From Saccharothrix coeruleofusca (lineage in GTDB: Bacteria; Actinomycetota; Actinomycetes; Mycobacteriales; Pseudonocardiaceae), in the NCBI RefSeq assembly GCF_014648515.1, contig NZ_BMRG01000008.1:135440-199439 (forward strand): a stretch of 64,000 bases of DNA, read 5' to 3'. The notes under the pieces were generated by a model, which saw nothing but the letters and a program-made list of their open reading frames with translations, was not told where the DNA came from and ran no database searches. This document shows positions 47,580 to 57,120 of this stretch, in pieces. The translations under genes were made by a program, and so were the position numbers. Within the stretch, counting starts at the first letter, position 1. Every line of letters begins with the position of its first letter.

Positions 47580-49079
47580 TCAGCGTTGCAGCGTCAGCAG
47601 GCCGGGGCGGTAGGGGAGCTTGCCGTAGTCACCGCCGGAGCTCGGGTTGCGGCCCTGGTAGAGCAGTTGCAGGTTGCAGGGGTCGATGGTCTTGGTCTGG
47701 TCGGGGTTGGTGCGGATGAGGTCGCCGTGGCTGATGTCGTTGGTCCAGGTGGCGCCGCTGTTGGCCTTGCCCGCGAAGGGGTTGCTCTCGGTGGCGGCCT
47801 GCGGGGTCCAGGAGCCGCTGAGGCTGCTGGCGGTGAAGGACCGGAAGTAGCGGCCGTTCGCGCCGATGGCCTCGACGATCATCAGGTACTGGTTCTGGCC
47901 CTGGACCTTGTAGACCTCGGGCGCCTCGAACAGGTTGTTCGTCGTGTCGCTCATGATGGTCGTGTAGGAGGAGCCGAAGCTGCCGGGGAAGTTCCCGATG
48001 GGCATGACCTGGCGGTAGATCTTGCCGTTGTCACCGGCGAAGAACAGGTACATGTTCTGGCTGTCGCCGATGAGCGTCTGGTCGATGGGGCCCGTGCTGG
48101 AGCCGGTGATGCTCGCCGTGGACAGCACCTGCGGCGCCGACCACCCGTTCGGGTTGGTGGGATCGGTCGAGGTCCGGTAGCTGAACGCGGTTCCACCCCA
48201 CTGGTAGGCGAGCACCCAGATGTTCTTCGGGGCGAAGTAGAGCAGCGTGGGCGCGACGGTGCCGGAGCTCATCGCGTTCTGGCTCGCCGTGGCCATGTCG
48301 GACCAGTTGGTGAAGGGGGTGAAGTTCATCGAGCCCCAGCTGGTCCCGGTGTCGTGCGTGGTGGCGTAGACCAGGTGCTTGCCGTTGTGCACGACGTGGG
48401 TGAAGTCCTTGAGCGAGACCCACCCGGACCTCGGCTGCGCCAGCGGGCCCGCCGAGGACCAGCGGTAGCTCGACGGCAGCGAGCACGCACCGGGTTGGGA
48501 GGAAGTGGTCGTGGTCGTCGGCTGCGTGCCCATGCGGACGAGTTGCCACTGCTGGTTGGTGCCGCCCCAGTCGCTGTACTGGACGATGTTGCCGCCGTCG
48601 TCGGTGGTCCCGCCCTGGACCTCGACGGCCTTGCCGCTGTTGCGGTTGATCAGCCGGACGTGGCCGCCGTCGGAGTCGGCCAGGCGGAACTGCTGGTTGG
48701 TGGTGTTGTTGTCGGTCCACTGGACGATGGCGCCGCCGTCGGCGGTGGAGAAGTTGTGGACGTCCAGCACCTTGCCCGAGTGGCGGGACTTGAGCCGGTA
48801 GTAGCCGCCCCCGGAGTCGACGAACTGCCACTGCTGCTGGTTGCCGTCGTTGCGGGTCCACTGGGTGATCCGCGCGCCGTCGCTGGTGGCCAGGTTGTAG
48901 ACGTCCAGCGCCTTGCCGCTGTTGCGGTTGACCAGCGTGTACCACGCGCTCGTGTCGACCGTCGCCGCCGAACTCGGTGTGCTGCCGAGTGCGACCATCA
49001 CGGCGCTGACGAACGTGACGACGGCGGCTGCGGCGGCGCCGGTGGCCCGGCGCCGTCGAGGGGAGGATCGCTCTTTCAT
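47580..49079 (-). CDS. Secreted GH62 alpha-L-arabinofuranosidase with N-terminal ricin-type lectin domain
   Basis: The ATG at 49079 follows AAGGAG with 7-nt spacing, giving 499 residues. The signal peptide ([23 protein letters not shown]) ends near 38. A beta-trefoil with three QxW-like repeats ([25 protein letters not shown]) fills about 45-175, then a Thr-rich linker. The GH62 propeller shows [28 protein letters not shown] (catalytic base Asp), [20 protein letters not shown] (acid Glu) and the C-terminal [15 protein letters not shown]62 enzymes remove arabinofuranosyl side groups from arabinoxylan and arabinan outside the cell. Confidence 0.96.
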   Translation of the reverse strand: MKERSSPRRRRATGAAAAAVVTFVSAVMVALGSTPSSAATVDTSAWYTLVNRNSGKALDVYNLATSDGARITQWTRNDGNQQQWQFVDSGGGYYRLKSRHSGKVLDVHNFSTADGGAIVQWTDNNTTNQQFRLADSDGGHVRLINRNSGKAVEVQGGTTDDGGNIVQYSDWGGTNQQWQLVRMGTQPTTTTTSSQPGACSLPSSYRWSSAGPLAQPRSGWVSLKDFTHVVHNGKHLVYATTHDTGTSWGSMNFTPFTNWSDMATASQNAMSSGTVAPTLLYFAPKNIWVLAYQWGGTAFSYRTSTDPTNPNGWSAPQVLSTASITGSSTGPIDQTLIGDSQNMYLFFAGDNGKIYRQVMPIGNFPGSFGSSYTTIMSDTTNNLFEAPEVYKVQGQNQYLMIVEAIGANGRYFRSFTASSLSGSWTPQAATESNPFAGKANSGATWTNDISHGDLIRTNPDQTKTIDPCNLQLLYQGRNPSSGGDYGKLPYRPGLLTLQR

Positions 49080-49101
49080 GGATGTGCTCCTTCTCTGTGG
49101 G

Positions 49102-49190
49102 TCAGCCGACGACGAGTAGCCACTGCTGGTTGGCGCCGCCCCAGTCGCCGTGCTGGACGATGTTGCCGCCGTCGCCGGTGGTCCCGCCCT
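49102..49190 (-). pseudogene. Orphan C-terminal fragment of a ricin-type lectin domain
   Basis: Read leftward, this piece gives [20 protein letters not shown] then QWLLVVG and stop, nearly the same as [20 protein letters not shown] in the GH62 lectin domain. Just upstream the match continues as GCCGT followed directly by AGGGCGGGACC, with about 8 nt missing compared with GH62, so the frame is broken. It has no start and no catalytic domain. It is probably the relic of a duplicated or recombined lectin-bearing gene. 49191-49314 holds nothing else I recognise. Confidence 0.7.
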
Positions 49191-49314
49191 ACGGCGATGC
49201 CGGCGCACCGCGACACGGCCAGGCACGCGCGCGGGTGACGGCGGCACCGGAGTCGCGGCCCCCCACCGCCCTTGCCGTGGTGGGTGCGGCGCCGGACGCG
49301 AGGTGGAGGCCGCG

Positions 49315-51639
49315 CTACGTGTTGCGCACCAGCCGCCAGCGGTTGTCCGCCGAACCGTTGTCGGAGTCCTGGACAGCCTGTGCGCCCTGGGCGGTGGAGC
49401 CGCCGAGGATGCCGAGCAGCTTGCCGCTGTGGACGTTGCGGATCTTGTGGGTGCCGTCGCCGTTGTCCACCAGGGTCCACTTGTGGTCGGCGGTGCCGGT
49501 GTCGGACCACTGGAGCACGCGGGCGTTGTCGGCGGTGGACATGTTCTCCACGCCGAGGACCTTGCCGCTGTGGACGTTGCGGAAACGCACGTTGGCCCCG
49601 TCGGGCAGCATCTGCCAGTCGTGGTCGGCGGTGCCGGTGTCGCCCCACTGCAGCGCCAGGCCGCCGTCGGCGGTCGACATGTCCCGGATGCCCAGGACCA
49701 GCCCGCTCGCGACGTTGACCAAGCGGTAGCTCCCGCCGTCCCCGTTGCCGCCCACGCGCCAGTAGACGGTGTAGTTGTAACCGTGGGCGTCGTGGAACGG
49801 GCCGAGGTTCACGGTCGCGCCGTTGGCCCTCGCGGTGAACGCCAGGCTCGAAGTGCTGGTGCGGGTGATGGAGGCGACGTCGAGGGAGGGCAGCGCGCTC
49901 AGGGTGGTGTTGCCGTAGTTGCCTGCCAGCACCGCGGGTCCGTAGGTGATCGCGACGACGTCGGGGTTGTCGTTGGCGGGTTGCGCCGCGACCCGCATGG
50001 GCAGGCGGACGGTGACCGTGTCGCCGGAGGTCCACGACCGGGTGAGGCTCGCGTAGGTGCCCGGTGCCGTGGCGATGTCCTGTGCCGTGCCGTTGACGCT
50101 GACGGTCGCGCCGGTGGTCCAGGCGGGGATGCGCAGTCGCATCGTCCACGACCCGCCGACGTCGCCGGTCACGGTCAGCGTGGTCGTGTCGGAAACCGGG
50201 TAGGTCGTGGTCTGCGTGACGGTGATGCCCCGCTGAGCCCAGGTCAGCACCGAGGGGGTGTAGAGGTTCACCGTCAGCGTGGTGCCGCTGTGGAAGTAGA
50301 TCGAGTTCGCCAGCGAGGTGTTGACCTCCAGGGCGGTGCCCTGGCAGCACCAGAACGTGGTGTAGTCGGTGCTCCAGTTGCCGCCGCCCCAGGCGGGACC
50401 GGTGTTGCCGCGCCGGTGGCCGGGGTTGAGGCCGGTGAAGTAGCAGATGTGGCCGTGCGGGTCGGCCGTGTTCTGCTGGCCGAGCAGGTGGTTGAGCAGA
50501 GCGCGCTCGTAGAAGTCGAAGTAGGCGGCGCGGTTCGGGTCGAGCAGCCACAGCTCGCGGGTCAGCTTGAGCATGTTGTAGGTGTTGCACGCCTCGGCCG
50601 TGTCGGTGTTGAGGTAGGCGGCGATGGCGTTGGGCGCGCGGAAGTGCTCCGCCTGGCTGTTCCCGCCGATGACGTAGGTGTGCGCGGCCACGGTGATGTT
50701 CCAGGCGTTGGTCGCGATGTCGCGGTAGCGGGTGGTGCCGGTGGCCTTGTACTCGCGCGCCGCGCCGATCCACTTGGGCACCTGCGTGTTGGCGTGCAAC
50801 CCGTTGAGCCGGTCCTGGTTGGCCGCCAGCGGGTCGAACACGGCGGCGTGGTCGAACCGCTGCGCCGTCGTCAGCCACCGGGCGTCGCCGGTCTGCTGGT
50901 ACAGGTCGGTGAGCACCGCGTTCATGCCGCCGAACTCGGTGCCCAGCACCCGCTGCATCGTGCTGTAGGACAACCTCCCGGTGCGCCAGTCGACCCAGCC
51001 CGCGAACCGCAGCAGCACGTCACGTGCCTGCGTGTTGCCGATGTAGCGCCACACGTCCAGCAGGCCCGCCAGGGTCTTGTGCAGCGCGTAGTACGACACC
51101 GACTTGGGCGAACCCGCCTCCATCGCGTCGAAGTCGGACTCCGGGAACCCGGACAGGTACCCGGCGTTGAAGCCCGCCGCGGCGTTGTTGGCCTGGCACT
51201 CGGCCAGCTCGGCCACCATGTGGTCGGCCCGGTCCCGGCACGTCGCGTCGCCCAGCACGGCCCACGCCTGCGCCCACGCGCTGAGGAAGTGCCCCTGGCT
51301 GTGGGTGCGGAAGGGGAAGTTCGGCGCCTCCCACCCGCCCAGCGCGGCCGCGCCCCGCGTCGGCAGGCGGTGGTTGGCGCGGAAGTTGTAGAGCAACCGG
51401 TCCACGTCGACGAAGCGCAGGTAGGACAGCGTCCGGTTCTGGTTCTCCAGCCAGCGGCCCGCGCTCAGGCGCACCTCCCCGAGGTCGAACGGGTAGGCGG
51501 ACACGCCGAGGTCACCGCGGGCAGGCGGCACGGAGGCCGCCCTGGCGGTGCCCGGCGACAACCCCGCAACGGTGGTGGCCGCGGCGGCGACGCCGGTGGC
51601 TCGGAGGAGTGCGCGTCGGCTCATCGGTGAGGACGACAT
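49315..51639 (-). CDS. GH127 beta-L-arabinofuranosidase (DUF1680) with Tat signal and beta-trefoil domain
   Basis: The ATG at 51639 follows GGGAG, giving 774 residues. A Tat-type signal ([20 protein letters not shown]) ends near 34. The GH127 (alpha/alpha)6 barrel covers about 45-440, with [31 protein letters not shown] and [10 protein letters not shown], which hold the Glu, Cys, Cys and Cys that bind zinc and include the nucleophile in HypBA1-type enzymes. Beta-sandwich domains follow, and a C-terminal beta-trefoil (about 645-774) has three repeats ([45 protein letters not shown]). It should cleave beta-arabinofuranosides, as found in hydroxyproline-rich plant glycoproteins. Confidence 0.95.
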   Translation of the reverse strand: MSSSPMSRRALLRATGVAAAATTVAGLSPGTARAASVPPARGDLGVSAYPFDLGEVRLSAGRWLENQNRTLSYLRFVDVDRLLYNFRANHRLPTRGAAALGGWEAPNFPFRTHSQGHFLSAWAQAWAVLGDATCRDRADHMVAELAECQANNAAAGFNAGYLSGFPESDFDAMEAGSPKSVSYYALHKTLAGLLDVWRYIGNTQARDVLLRFAGWVDWRTGRLSYSTMQRVLGTEFGGMNAVLTDLYQQTGDARWLTTAQRFDHAAVFDPLAANQDRLNGLHANTQVPKWIGAAREYKATGTTRYRDIATNAWNITVAAHTYVIGGNSQAEHFRAPNAIAAYLNTDTAEACNTYNMLKLTRELWLLDPNRAAYFDFYERALLNHLLGQQNTADPHGHICYFTGLNPGHRRGNTGPAWGGGNWSTDYTTFWCCQGTALEVNTSLANSIYFHSGTTLTVNLYTPSVLTWAQRGITVTQTTTYPVSDTTTLTVTGDVGGSWTMRLRIPAWTTGATVSVNGTAQDIATAPGTYASLTRSWTSGDTVTVRLPMRVAAQPANDNPDVVAITYGPAVLAGNYGNTTLSALPSLDVASITRTSTSSLAFTARANGATVNLGPFHDAHGYNYTVYWRVGGNGDGGSYRLVNVASGLVLGIRDMSTADGGLALQWGDTGTADHDWQMLPDGANVRFRNVHSGKVLGVENMSTADNARVLQWSDTGTADHKWTLVDNGDGTHKIRNVHSGKLLGILGGSTAQGAQAVQDSDNGSADNRWRLVRNT

Positions 51640-51694
51640 GTGACTACTCCCGGTGCTCGGAAGCCGGCCGCCATCGAGGTCGGCGGTCGGCGGG

Positions 51695-51732
51695 GTCGTC
51701 GGTTGGTGGCGTCGTCGGTTGGTGGTGTCGTG
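51695..51732. repeat. 16-bp tandem repeat, about 2.4 copies
   Basis: GTCGTCGGTTGGTGGC (51695-51710) and GTCGTCGGTTGGTGGT (51711-51726) are followed by the partial copy GTCGTG. They lie 55-95 bp upstream of the GH127 start. Confidence 0.7.
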
Positions 51733-51954
51733 GGACAGCGGAAGGCCCAACTGGTCGCGAGCCGAGTCCACCTCGCGTGGAGCCTCCCGACGGGAGCGGG
51801 AGCCATCCTCGCCAGCGCACGTCAACGTCCACTGTGGACGAGATGTGGCAGCCCTGGGAAGCCTTGAGCGGTGACTCTCCGTCCCTGACGCTGGACTTTC
51901 GGTCAATGTAGCCACGGGAAAGACCGGTAGTCAACGGTTGCCCGGCGCGATCAT

Positions 51955-51966
51955 GTGAACGCTCAC
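51955..51966. promoter_or_regulatory. LacI-like site GTGAACGCTCAC
   Basis: A 12-bp near-palindrome (5 of 6 pairs) with a central CG, the shape of LacI-family operators. It lies about 316 bp from the GH127 start, which is far for simple repression. Confidence 0.4.
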
Positions 51967-52606
51967 TTAGCTCAACCTCGGTGTTGGCGAGCTCGAAGGT
52001 GGGAGGGACAACCGTTGCCACCCGGGAAATCCGCCGAAACTTACTCCATATGGCTCATTGGTTTCGAGTCGATTCGACGGTCATTATGTGAGCGTGAACA
52101 TGAGCTAGCGTCCCCGCCTGGCCGATGTGGCGCGACAGGCCGACAGGTGTCACGAGCGCTTCTGGGACCGTCCCGCCGCCTGCTTCGGACCGGTCGCACC
52201 GGGCCGTCGCCCCGACCGCGCTCCCCGCGTCGATCAAGGCGAAGCGTGTTGGCGTGCGCTTGTGCTCACTCGGGACTGGGAGTGCTTCCAGCGCATCGGC
52301 ATCCTCAACGAGGAGGGGCAACGTGGCCGTACCCGGCAATCCGCTGAGACCGAGGGGATCGTGCTGTTCGCGGCCTCCTGGACCGAGCACCCCACCCCGC
52401 CTCCCGGTGCGCGGAGGGGCGGTGCGATGCGACGGATCACCGCAGGGCGGCTCGCCGCGGTGGAGCACCCGTTGTTCACGCTCACAAGACAGGGTCCCCA
52501 GACAGGTGCGACCGATGGTTCGAGCGAATCTCCACTCGAGGCGGAAGTCGTGATTGAACCGACGATGCGTCTCCTACCTGCTGAAATGTGATTCAGCGTT
52601 CGAGTG

Positions 52607-52665
52607 TTCGACGATCCTTCGACGACAGTTTCGACGACAGCGAGGCGGGAGTGGATGAGCGCTAA
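52607..52665. promoter_or_regulatory. GH43 upstream signals: three TTCGACGA repeats and a LacI-like site
   Basis: TTCGACGA occurs at 52607, 52618 and 52630, spaced 11 and 12 bp, one helical turn. TGAGCGCTAA (52656-52665) is a LacI-like near-palindrome about 120 bp before the GH43 start. Together they suggest a controlled promoter here. Confidence 0.4.
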
Positions 52666-52783
52666 CAATTCGCCGGGATGGCATGTTGGCTGTCCGTCGT
52701 CGGCGTGGCTGCAGCTGCTCGCAAGTCGGGGCCCCGCGACCCGGTACGGCACTCGCGGTGACCTCCTGTCGAAGGGGACGACC

Positions 52784-54193
52784 GTGCGACGTCGAAGGCG
52801 CCTGCTCGCCTGGGCCGTGGGCGTCGTATCGGTCCTGGCGCTGTTCCCGGACGCGGCCAGGGCCGACAACCCCGTCGTCCAGCACATCTACACCGCCGAC
52901 CCGGCACCGATGGTCCACAACGGACGAATGTACGTCTACACCGGACGCGACGAGGACGGCTCGACCACGTTCACCATGCGCGAGTGGCGGGTTTTCTCCT
53001 CCACCGACATGGTGAACTGGACCGACCACGGGGTGCCGATGAACCTCGGCACCTTCGCGTGGGCCGACGCCAACGCCTGGGCGGGGCACACGATCGAGCG
53101 CAACGGCAAGTTCTACTGGTACGTCCCGGTCCGCCGCCGCGGTGGCGGGATGGCCATCGGCGTGGGCGTCTCGGACAGTCCCACCGGCCCGTTCCGCGAC
53201 GCCATCGGCCGCCCGCTGGTGGAGAACGGCGAGATCGACCCGCACGCCTTCATCGACGACAGCGGCCAGGCCTACCTCTACTGGGGCAACCCGAACCTGT
53301 GGTACGTGCGGCTGAACGCCGACATGATCTCGTTCTCCGGCAGCCCGACCCGCATCCCGCTCACCACCGCCGGGTTCGGCACCCGCACTGGTCACCCGAC
53401 CAGGACCACGCTGTACGAGGAAGCGCCCTGGGTCTACAAGCGCGACGGCCTGTACTACATGATCTTCGCGGCGCAGTGCTGCTCGGAGTTCATCGCCTAC
53501 TCCACCGCCCCGAGCCCCACCGGGCCGTGGACCTATCGCGGCACGGTCATGCCGACCCAGGGTTCCAGCTTCACCAACCACCCCGGCATCGTGGACTTCA
53601 AGGGCGGTTCCTACTTCTTCTACCACAACGGCGCCCTGCCCGGCGGGGGCGGCTACACCCGGTCGGTGGCGATCGAGAAGTTCACCTACAACGGTGACGG
53701 CACCATTCCGGGGTTGACCATGACCAGCACGGGCCCCCCGCCTGCGGACTCGCTCAACCCCTACGTCCGCCAGGAGGCGGAGACCATCGCCTGGGGCTCG
53801 GGCATCGAAACCGAACCCGCCTCCGAGGGCGGCGTGAACATCGGCTCCCTCCAGAACGGCGACTACACCAAGGTCCGCAACGTCGCCTTCGGCGCGGGTG
53901 CCTCGTCATTCACCGCCCGCGTCGCCTCGGCCACCGCAGGCGGCACGATCGAGGTGCGCCTGGGCGGCGTCACCGGCACGGTCGTGGGCCGGTGCGCGGT
54001 CCCCAACACCGGCGGCTGGCAGACGTGGCGATCGGTGACCTGCCCCGTCAGCGGTGCCTCCGGCAACCAGGACGTGTTCCTGCGCTACACCGGTGGGAGC
54101 GGCTACCTGTTCAACGTGAACTGGTGGCAGTTCTCGGCCGCGCCGGGCGTCGTCCCCGACGACCGGACACCGGATTTCCTGCCACGGGGGTGA
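52784..54193 (+). CDS. Secreted GH43 glycosidase with C-terminal CBM6
   Basis: GTG 52784 follows GAAGGGG and fits a signal peptide directly (RRRRRLLAWAVGVVSVLALF, cut near 28), giving 469 residues. The five-blade GH43 domain shows the base Asp in YTADPAPMVHNGRMY, the pKa-tuning Asp in GEIDPHAFID and the acid Glu in LYEEAPWVYKRDG. Residues about 340-455 are a CBM6 beta-sandwich (RQEAETIAWGSGIETEPASE, FLRYTGGSGYLFNVNWW). GH43 enzymes act as xylosidase, arabinofuranosidase or galactan exo-enzymes. The arabinose-type neighbours favour arabinan or arabinoxylan. Confidence 0.94.
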   Translation: MRRRRRLLAWAVGVVSVLALFPDAARADNPVVQHIYTADPAPMVHNGRMYVYTGRDEDGSTTFTMREWRVFSSTDMVNWTDHGVPMNLGTFAWADANAWAGHTIERNGKFYWYVPVRRRGGGMAIGVGVSDSPTGPFRDAIGRPLVENGEIDPHAFIDDSGQAYLYWGNPNLWYVRLNADMISFSGSPTRIPLTTAGFGTRTGHPTRTTLYEEAPWVYKRDGLYYMIFAAQCCSEFIAYSTAPSPTGPWTYRGTVMPTQGSSFTNHPGIVDFKGGSYFFYHNGALPGGGGYTRSVAIEKFTYNGDGTIPGLTMTSTGPPPADSLNPYVRQEAETIAWGSGIETEPASEGGVNIGSLQNGDYTKVRNVAFGAGASSFTARVASATAGGTIEVRLGGVTGTVVGRCAVPNTGGWQTWRSVTCPVSGASGNQDVFLRYTGGSGYLFNVNWWQFSAAPGVVPDDRTPDFLPRG

Positions 54194-54293
54194 GACCTCG
54201 CCCTGGCAGGCGACAAGACCGCCACCGCCGGCCGAGGCAGATCGACCTGGCCACCCCGCTCATCCGGCTTTGCCGACAGGCCCCGGCTCGGAT

Positions 54294-55235
54294 TCAGGTC
54301 CGGCGTTCGCGGGCTCGGCGCTTGCCCTCGTGCATGGCCTGCACGCGGGCGACGGGGATGGTGTGGCCCTCGGCGACCAGGTCGTCGGGCAGGGACTGGG
54401 GCGCGGGCATCCGCGCGGCCCACGGGTCCTGGCCGTCGAGCAGGTCCACGGCGGTGCGCACGGTGAAGTCGCGCGGCGAGACCGAGTCCAGGTCATCCCA
54501 CGCCACCGGGAACGACACCGTCGTGCCCGGTCGCACCCGCGGGCTGTAGGCGGCGGCGACCGTGGCGCCGTGGGCGCGGGTGGAGTCCAGGAACACCTTG
54601 CCGTGCCGCTCCTCCAGGACGAACGCGGTGGTCGCCAGCTCCGGGTCCAGCCGCTCGGCCCGCGCCGCCAGCGCGCGGGTCGCCGCGGCCACGTCGTCGG
54701 CGTGCGCGTCGACCGGCACGAAGACGTGCAGCCCCTTGGCCCCGCTGGTCTTGACCACCCCGGTCAGCCCGTCGTCGGCCAGCGCCTGCCGCACCAGGCG
54801 GGCCGCGCCGACCACCGAGGAGAACCCGGCGCCCTCCGGGGGGTCGAGGTCGAGCACCAGGTGGGTGGGGCGGTCCAGCCGCCCGTCCAGCCCCAGCGTC
54901 ACGTGGTACTCCACGGCCCGCTGGTTGGCCAGCCACAGCAGCGTGCGCCGGTCGTCGCACAGCGCGTAGGTGATCTCGCGCCGGGACCGCTCGGCCCACA
55001 CCCGCGTCGTGCGCACCCAGTCCGGCGTGTACTTGGGCAGGTTCTTCTGCATGAACGGGTCCTGCCCGCGCAGCACCCGCACCACCGACAGCGGCCTGCC
55101 GCGCAGCTCGGGCACGATCCGGTCGCGCACCGCGTCGAGGTAGTCCACCAGGTCGCGCTTGGTCGCCCCGGCGCCGTCGAACAGCGGCTGGTCGAGGTTG
55201 GTCAGCGCCACGCCGTCCCGCTGTTCACCGCTCAT
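54294..55235 (-). CDS. Stand-alone LigD-type polymerase/primase domain protein
   Basis: The 313-residue protein is a complete archaeo-eukaryotic primase-like PolDom as in mycobacterial LigD: FMQKNLPKYTPDWVRT, the metal motif DLDPP in HLVLDLDPPEG, SGAKGLHVFVPV and the late DDLDSVSPRDFTV. No ligase or nuclease domain is attached. Such proteins fill gaps and add ribonucleotides in NHEJ or in spores. No Ku gene is in the window. It is convergent with GH43. Confidence 0.95.
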   Translation of the reverse strand: MSGEQRDGVALTNLDQPLFDGAGATKRDLVDYLDAVRDRIVPELRGRPLSVVRVLRGQDPFMQKNLPKYTPDWVRTTRVWAERSRREITYALCDDRRTLLWLANQRAVEYHVTLGLDGRLDRPTHLVLDLDPPEGAGFSSVVGAARLVRQALADDGLTGVVKTSGAKGLHVFVPVDAHADDVAAATRALAARAERLDPELATTAFVLEERHGKVFLDSTRAHGATVAAAYSPRVRPGTTVSFPVAWDDLDSVSPRDFTVRTAVDLLDGQDPWAARMPAPQSLPDDLVAEGHTIPVARVQAMHEGKRRARERRT

Positions 55236-55285
55236 GGCCCCACCCTCTCCACCGCGCCGCCGCGCGGCAAGTGGAGAATGCGGAC

Positions 55286-56197
55286 GTGGACCAGGTGCGG
55301 GTGGGGTTGGTCGGTCTCGGGGTCATCGCGCGGACGCACCTGGAGGTGCTGGCCGAGCGCCCCGACGTGGCGCTGGAGTTCACCGCGGCCCCGGAGGGGG
55401 AGCCGCTGGCCGGGGTCGCCCACCACCGCGACCTGGCCGCCGCGCTGGCCTCCCACGAGCCGGACCTGATCGTCATCGCCACCCCCACCGACACCCACGC
55501 CGAGCTGGCCGAGCTGGCGCTGACGCGGTCCGGCGCCCGGCTGCTGGTGGAGAAGCCGCTGGTGCACGACCTGGCACTGCTGGAGCGGCTGCGCGCGCTG
55601 GCCCCCGAGCGGGTGTTCACCGCGCACCACTTCGCCTTCTCCCCGGAGGTGCGCTGGGCCGCCGAGCAGCTGCGGCGGCATCCCGAGTGGGGGCCGGTCA
55701 CGCGGATCACCTCGGCCTTCCACGACCCGTACGCGGTGCTCGGCGAGCGGGCCTTCGCCTCCTACGCCTCCAGCTGGACCGACTCCGGTGTCAACCAGCT
55801 GAGCATGATCGCCCGCTTCGTCGAGCTGGAGGCGCTGACCTCGCTGCGCGAGGACGACGGCGGCGCGACCTCGTGGGGCACCGCCCGGTACCGCTCGCGC
55901 GGGCGCACCGGCACGGCCCGGCTGCGCACCAGCTGGCTGGCCGGGTCCAGCAGCAAGGAGACGGTGCTGGTGCTCGCCGAGTCGGGGGTGGAGCTGTGGC
56001 TGGACCACACCGCGCTGACCGGGTTCGCCGCGCGGGAGGGGGAGCTGCTGGCCACCTGCGACACCGACGGCCGCACCCCGCGCAAGATCGCCCACTACCG
56101 GCCGCTGTACGACAGCCTGCTCTCCGCCGCGCCGGACCCGGTGCTGGGCTTCGAGCTGACCGAGCGGATCACCGCCGTCCACCGCGCCCGGCCGTGA
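55286..56197 (+). CDS. Gfo/Idh/MocA family oxidoreductase
   Basis: GTG 55286 is chosen because GGAG lies 9 nt upstream. GTG 55271 has no site. The 303-residue protein has a Rossmann fold (VRVGLVGLGVIARTH), DLIVIATPTDTHAELAELAL and the family EKP motif in LVEKPLV. The C-terminal beta sheet is the substrate domain. It likely oxidises or reduces a sugar or inositol-type substrate with NAD(P). The usual downstream Lys/His pair is not obvious. The gene is divergent from the LigD-like gene and has no partner pathway visible. Confidence 0.88.
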   Translation: MDQVRVGLVGLGVIARTHLEVLAERPDVALEFTAAPEGEPLAGVAHHRDLAAALASHEPDLIVIATPTDTHAELAELALTRSGARLLVEKPLVHDLALLERLRALAPERVFTAHHFAFSPEVRWAAEQLRRHPEWGPVTRITSAFHDPYAVLGERAFASYASSWTDSGVNQLSMIARFVELEALTSLREDDGGATSWGTARYRSRGRTGTARLRTSWLAGSSSKETVLVLAESGVELWLDHTALTGFAAREGELLATCDTDGRTPRKIAHYRPLYDSLLSAAPDPVLGFELTERITAVHRARP

Positions 56198-56252
56198 CCA
56201 CCCCGCACCGCGTCGGCAAGTACCACCCGGCCCGTCCCCCGACGCGGAGCGC

Positions 56253-56858
56253 TCACCGGGCGCGCGGCCCGAACCGCAGCCGCGCGTCCGTGACGGCCAC
56301 GCTGACCAGCGGACGCGCGCCGGTCACCCACGCCAGCGGCCCGGACAACCGCCACGCCGCCCGCACCGGGCGCACCCTCCCGCTGACGCGCAACGGGGTG
56401 CGGACCAGCTCGCCGCCCAGCTCCTGCCACGTCGAGGCCCACGCGGGCGCGGGCACCCCGGAGGGCAGGCCCGCGCACCGCACCGAGGCCACGACCTCGC
56501 CATCCACCCGCGCGGACGCGGTGAAGTCCCCGGCCACCTCGAACTCCGCCATCTCCTTGGGGATGCCCCACAGCTGCCGCCCGCCCGCGCGGGAGGCGGC
56601 GCTGTCGACCCAGATGTGGGTGATCGACACCCCTGGGCGCGTGCCGCCGCGCACCGCGACCGCCGCCAGCAGCTCCCGGTAGGTCAGCACGCCGCCGGGC
56701 AGGTAGTCGACGAACGCGGTGGCCACCACGGCCCGCCCGCGCAGCGCCAGCGGCCGCACGCCCACCGGCAGCGCGGGCAGCCGGTCCCGGTCGACCGACC
56801 ACAGCGACACGCAGGCCCGCGCCCGCAGGTTCCACGGTTCGGGCGGATAACCGTCCAC
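56253..56858 (-). CDS. Acetoacetate decarboxylase-like protein
   Basis: GTG 56858 follows GAGGAG. The 201-residue protein matches the ADC fold: DYLPGGVLTYRELL near residue 50-65, HIWVDSAASRAGGR, then LWGIPKEMAEFE, where the Lys sits at the Schiff-base position of acetoacetate decarboxylase. Many actinomycete members (DUF1990/ADC-like) have unknown substrates and may do aldol or dehydration chemistry. It is probably monocistronic. Confidence 0.85.
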   Translation of the reverse strand: MDGYPPEPWNLRARACVSLWSVDRDRLPALPVGVRPLALRGRAVVATAFVDYLPGGVLTYRELLAAVAVRGGTRPGVSITHIWVDSAASRAGGRQLWGIPKEMAEFEVAGDFTASARVDGEVVASVRCAGLPSGVPAPAWASTWQELGGELVRTPLRVSGRVRPVRAAWRLSGPLAWVTGARPLVSVAVTDARLRFGPRAR

Positions 56859-57039
56859 TCGGGACTCCTCGCTCGCTGGTAGGCGCGGCCGGGGCCGTCC
56901 GCGTGCCGAACAGTCTGCGCCGCCCGACCGCCCTCGGCGAGTCCCCGGCGAAGGCGGACGCGCTCCACCGCCGGGTCACCGGGCGGGCCAGGACCCCGGC
57001 GGGGTCGACGGGGAGGCGGCGACGGCCGGGGTCCGCTAT

Positions 57040-57057
57040 TCTGGGAACGCTCCCAGA
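57040..57057. promoter_or_regulatory. CebR-like palindrome upstream of the AA10 gene
   Basis: TCTGGGAACGCTCCCAGA pairs in 8 of 9 positions and contains TGGGAACGCTCCCA, one base from the TGGGAGCGCTCCCA box of the cellobiose regulator CebR. It lies 64 bp before the start. Confidence 0.75.
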
Positions 57058-57120
57058 AGGCTCCGTCCGCCGCCGGGGGCCGCTGGAGCTCCGATGTCGT
57101 CGATCAACGGAGATTTGGCG

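Larger units (their letters stand above)
51640..52783. other. Long gene-free region between divergent GH127 and GH43 genes
   Basis: More than 1.1 kb without a convincing gene. The reading frames here have mixed third-position composition and no family match, so decayed DNA or an extended regulatory region is likely. Signals seen are the 16-bp tandem repeat at 51695, a LacI-like half-palindrome at 51955, and repeats plus a LacI-like site at 52607-52665, listed separately. Confidence 0.5.

Noticed and set aside
52127-52591. 154-codon rightward frame in the GH127-GH43 spacer
   Set aside because: Weak third-position GC bias, competing frames on both strands and no family resemblance.
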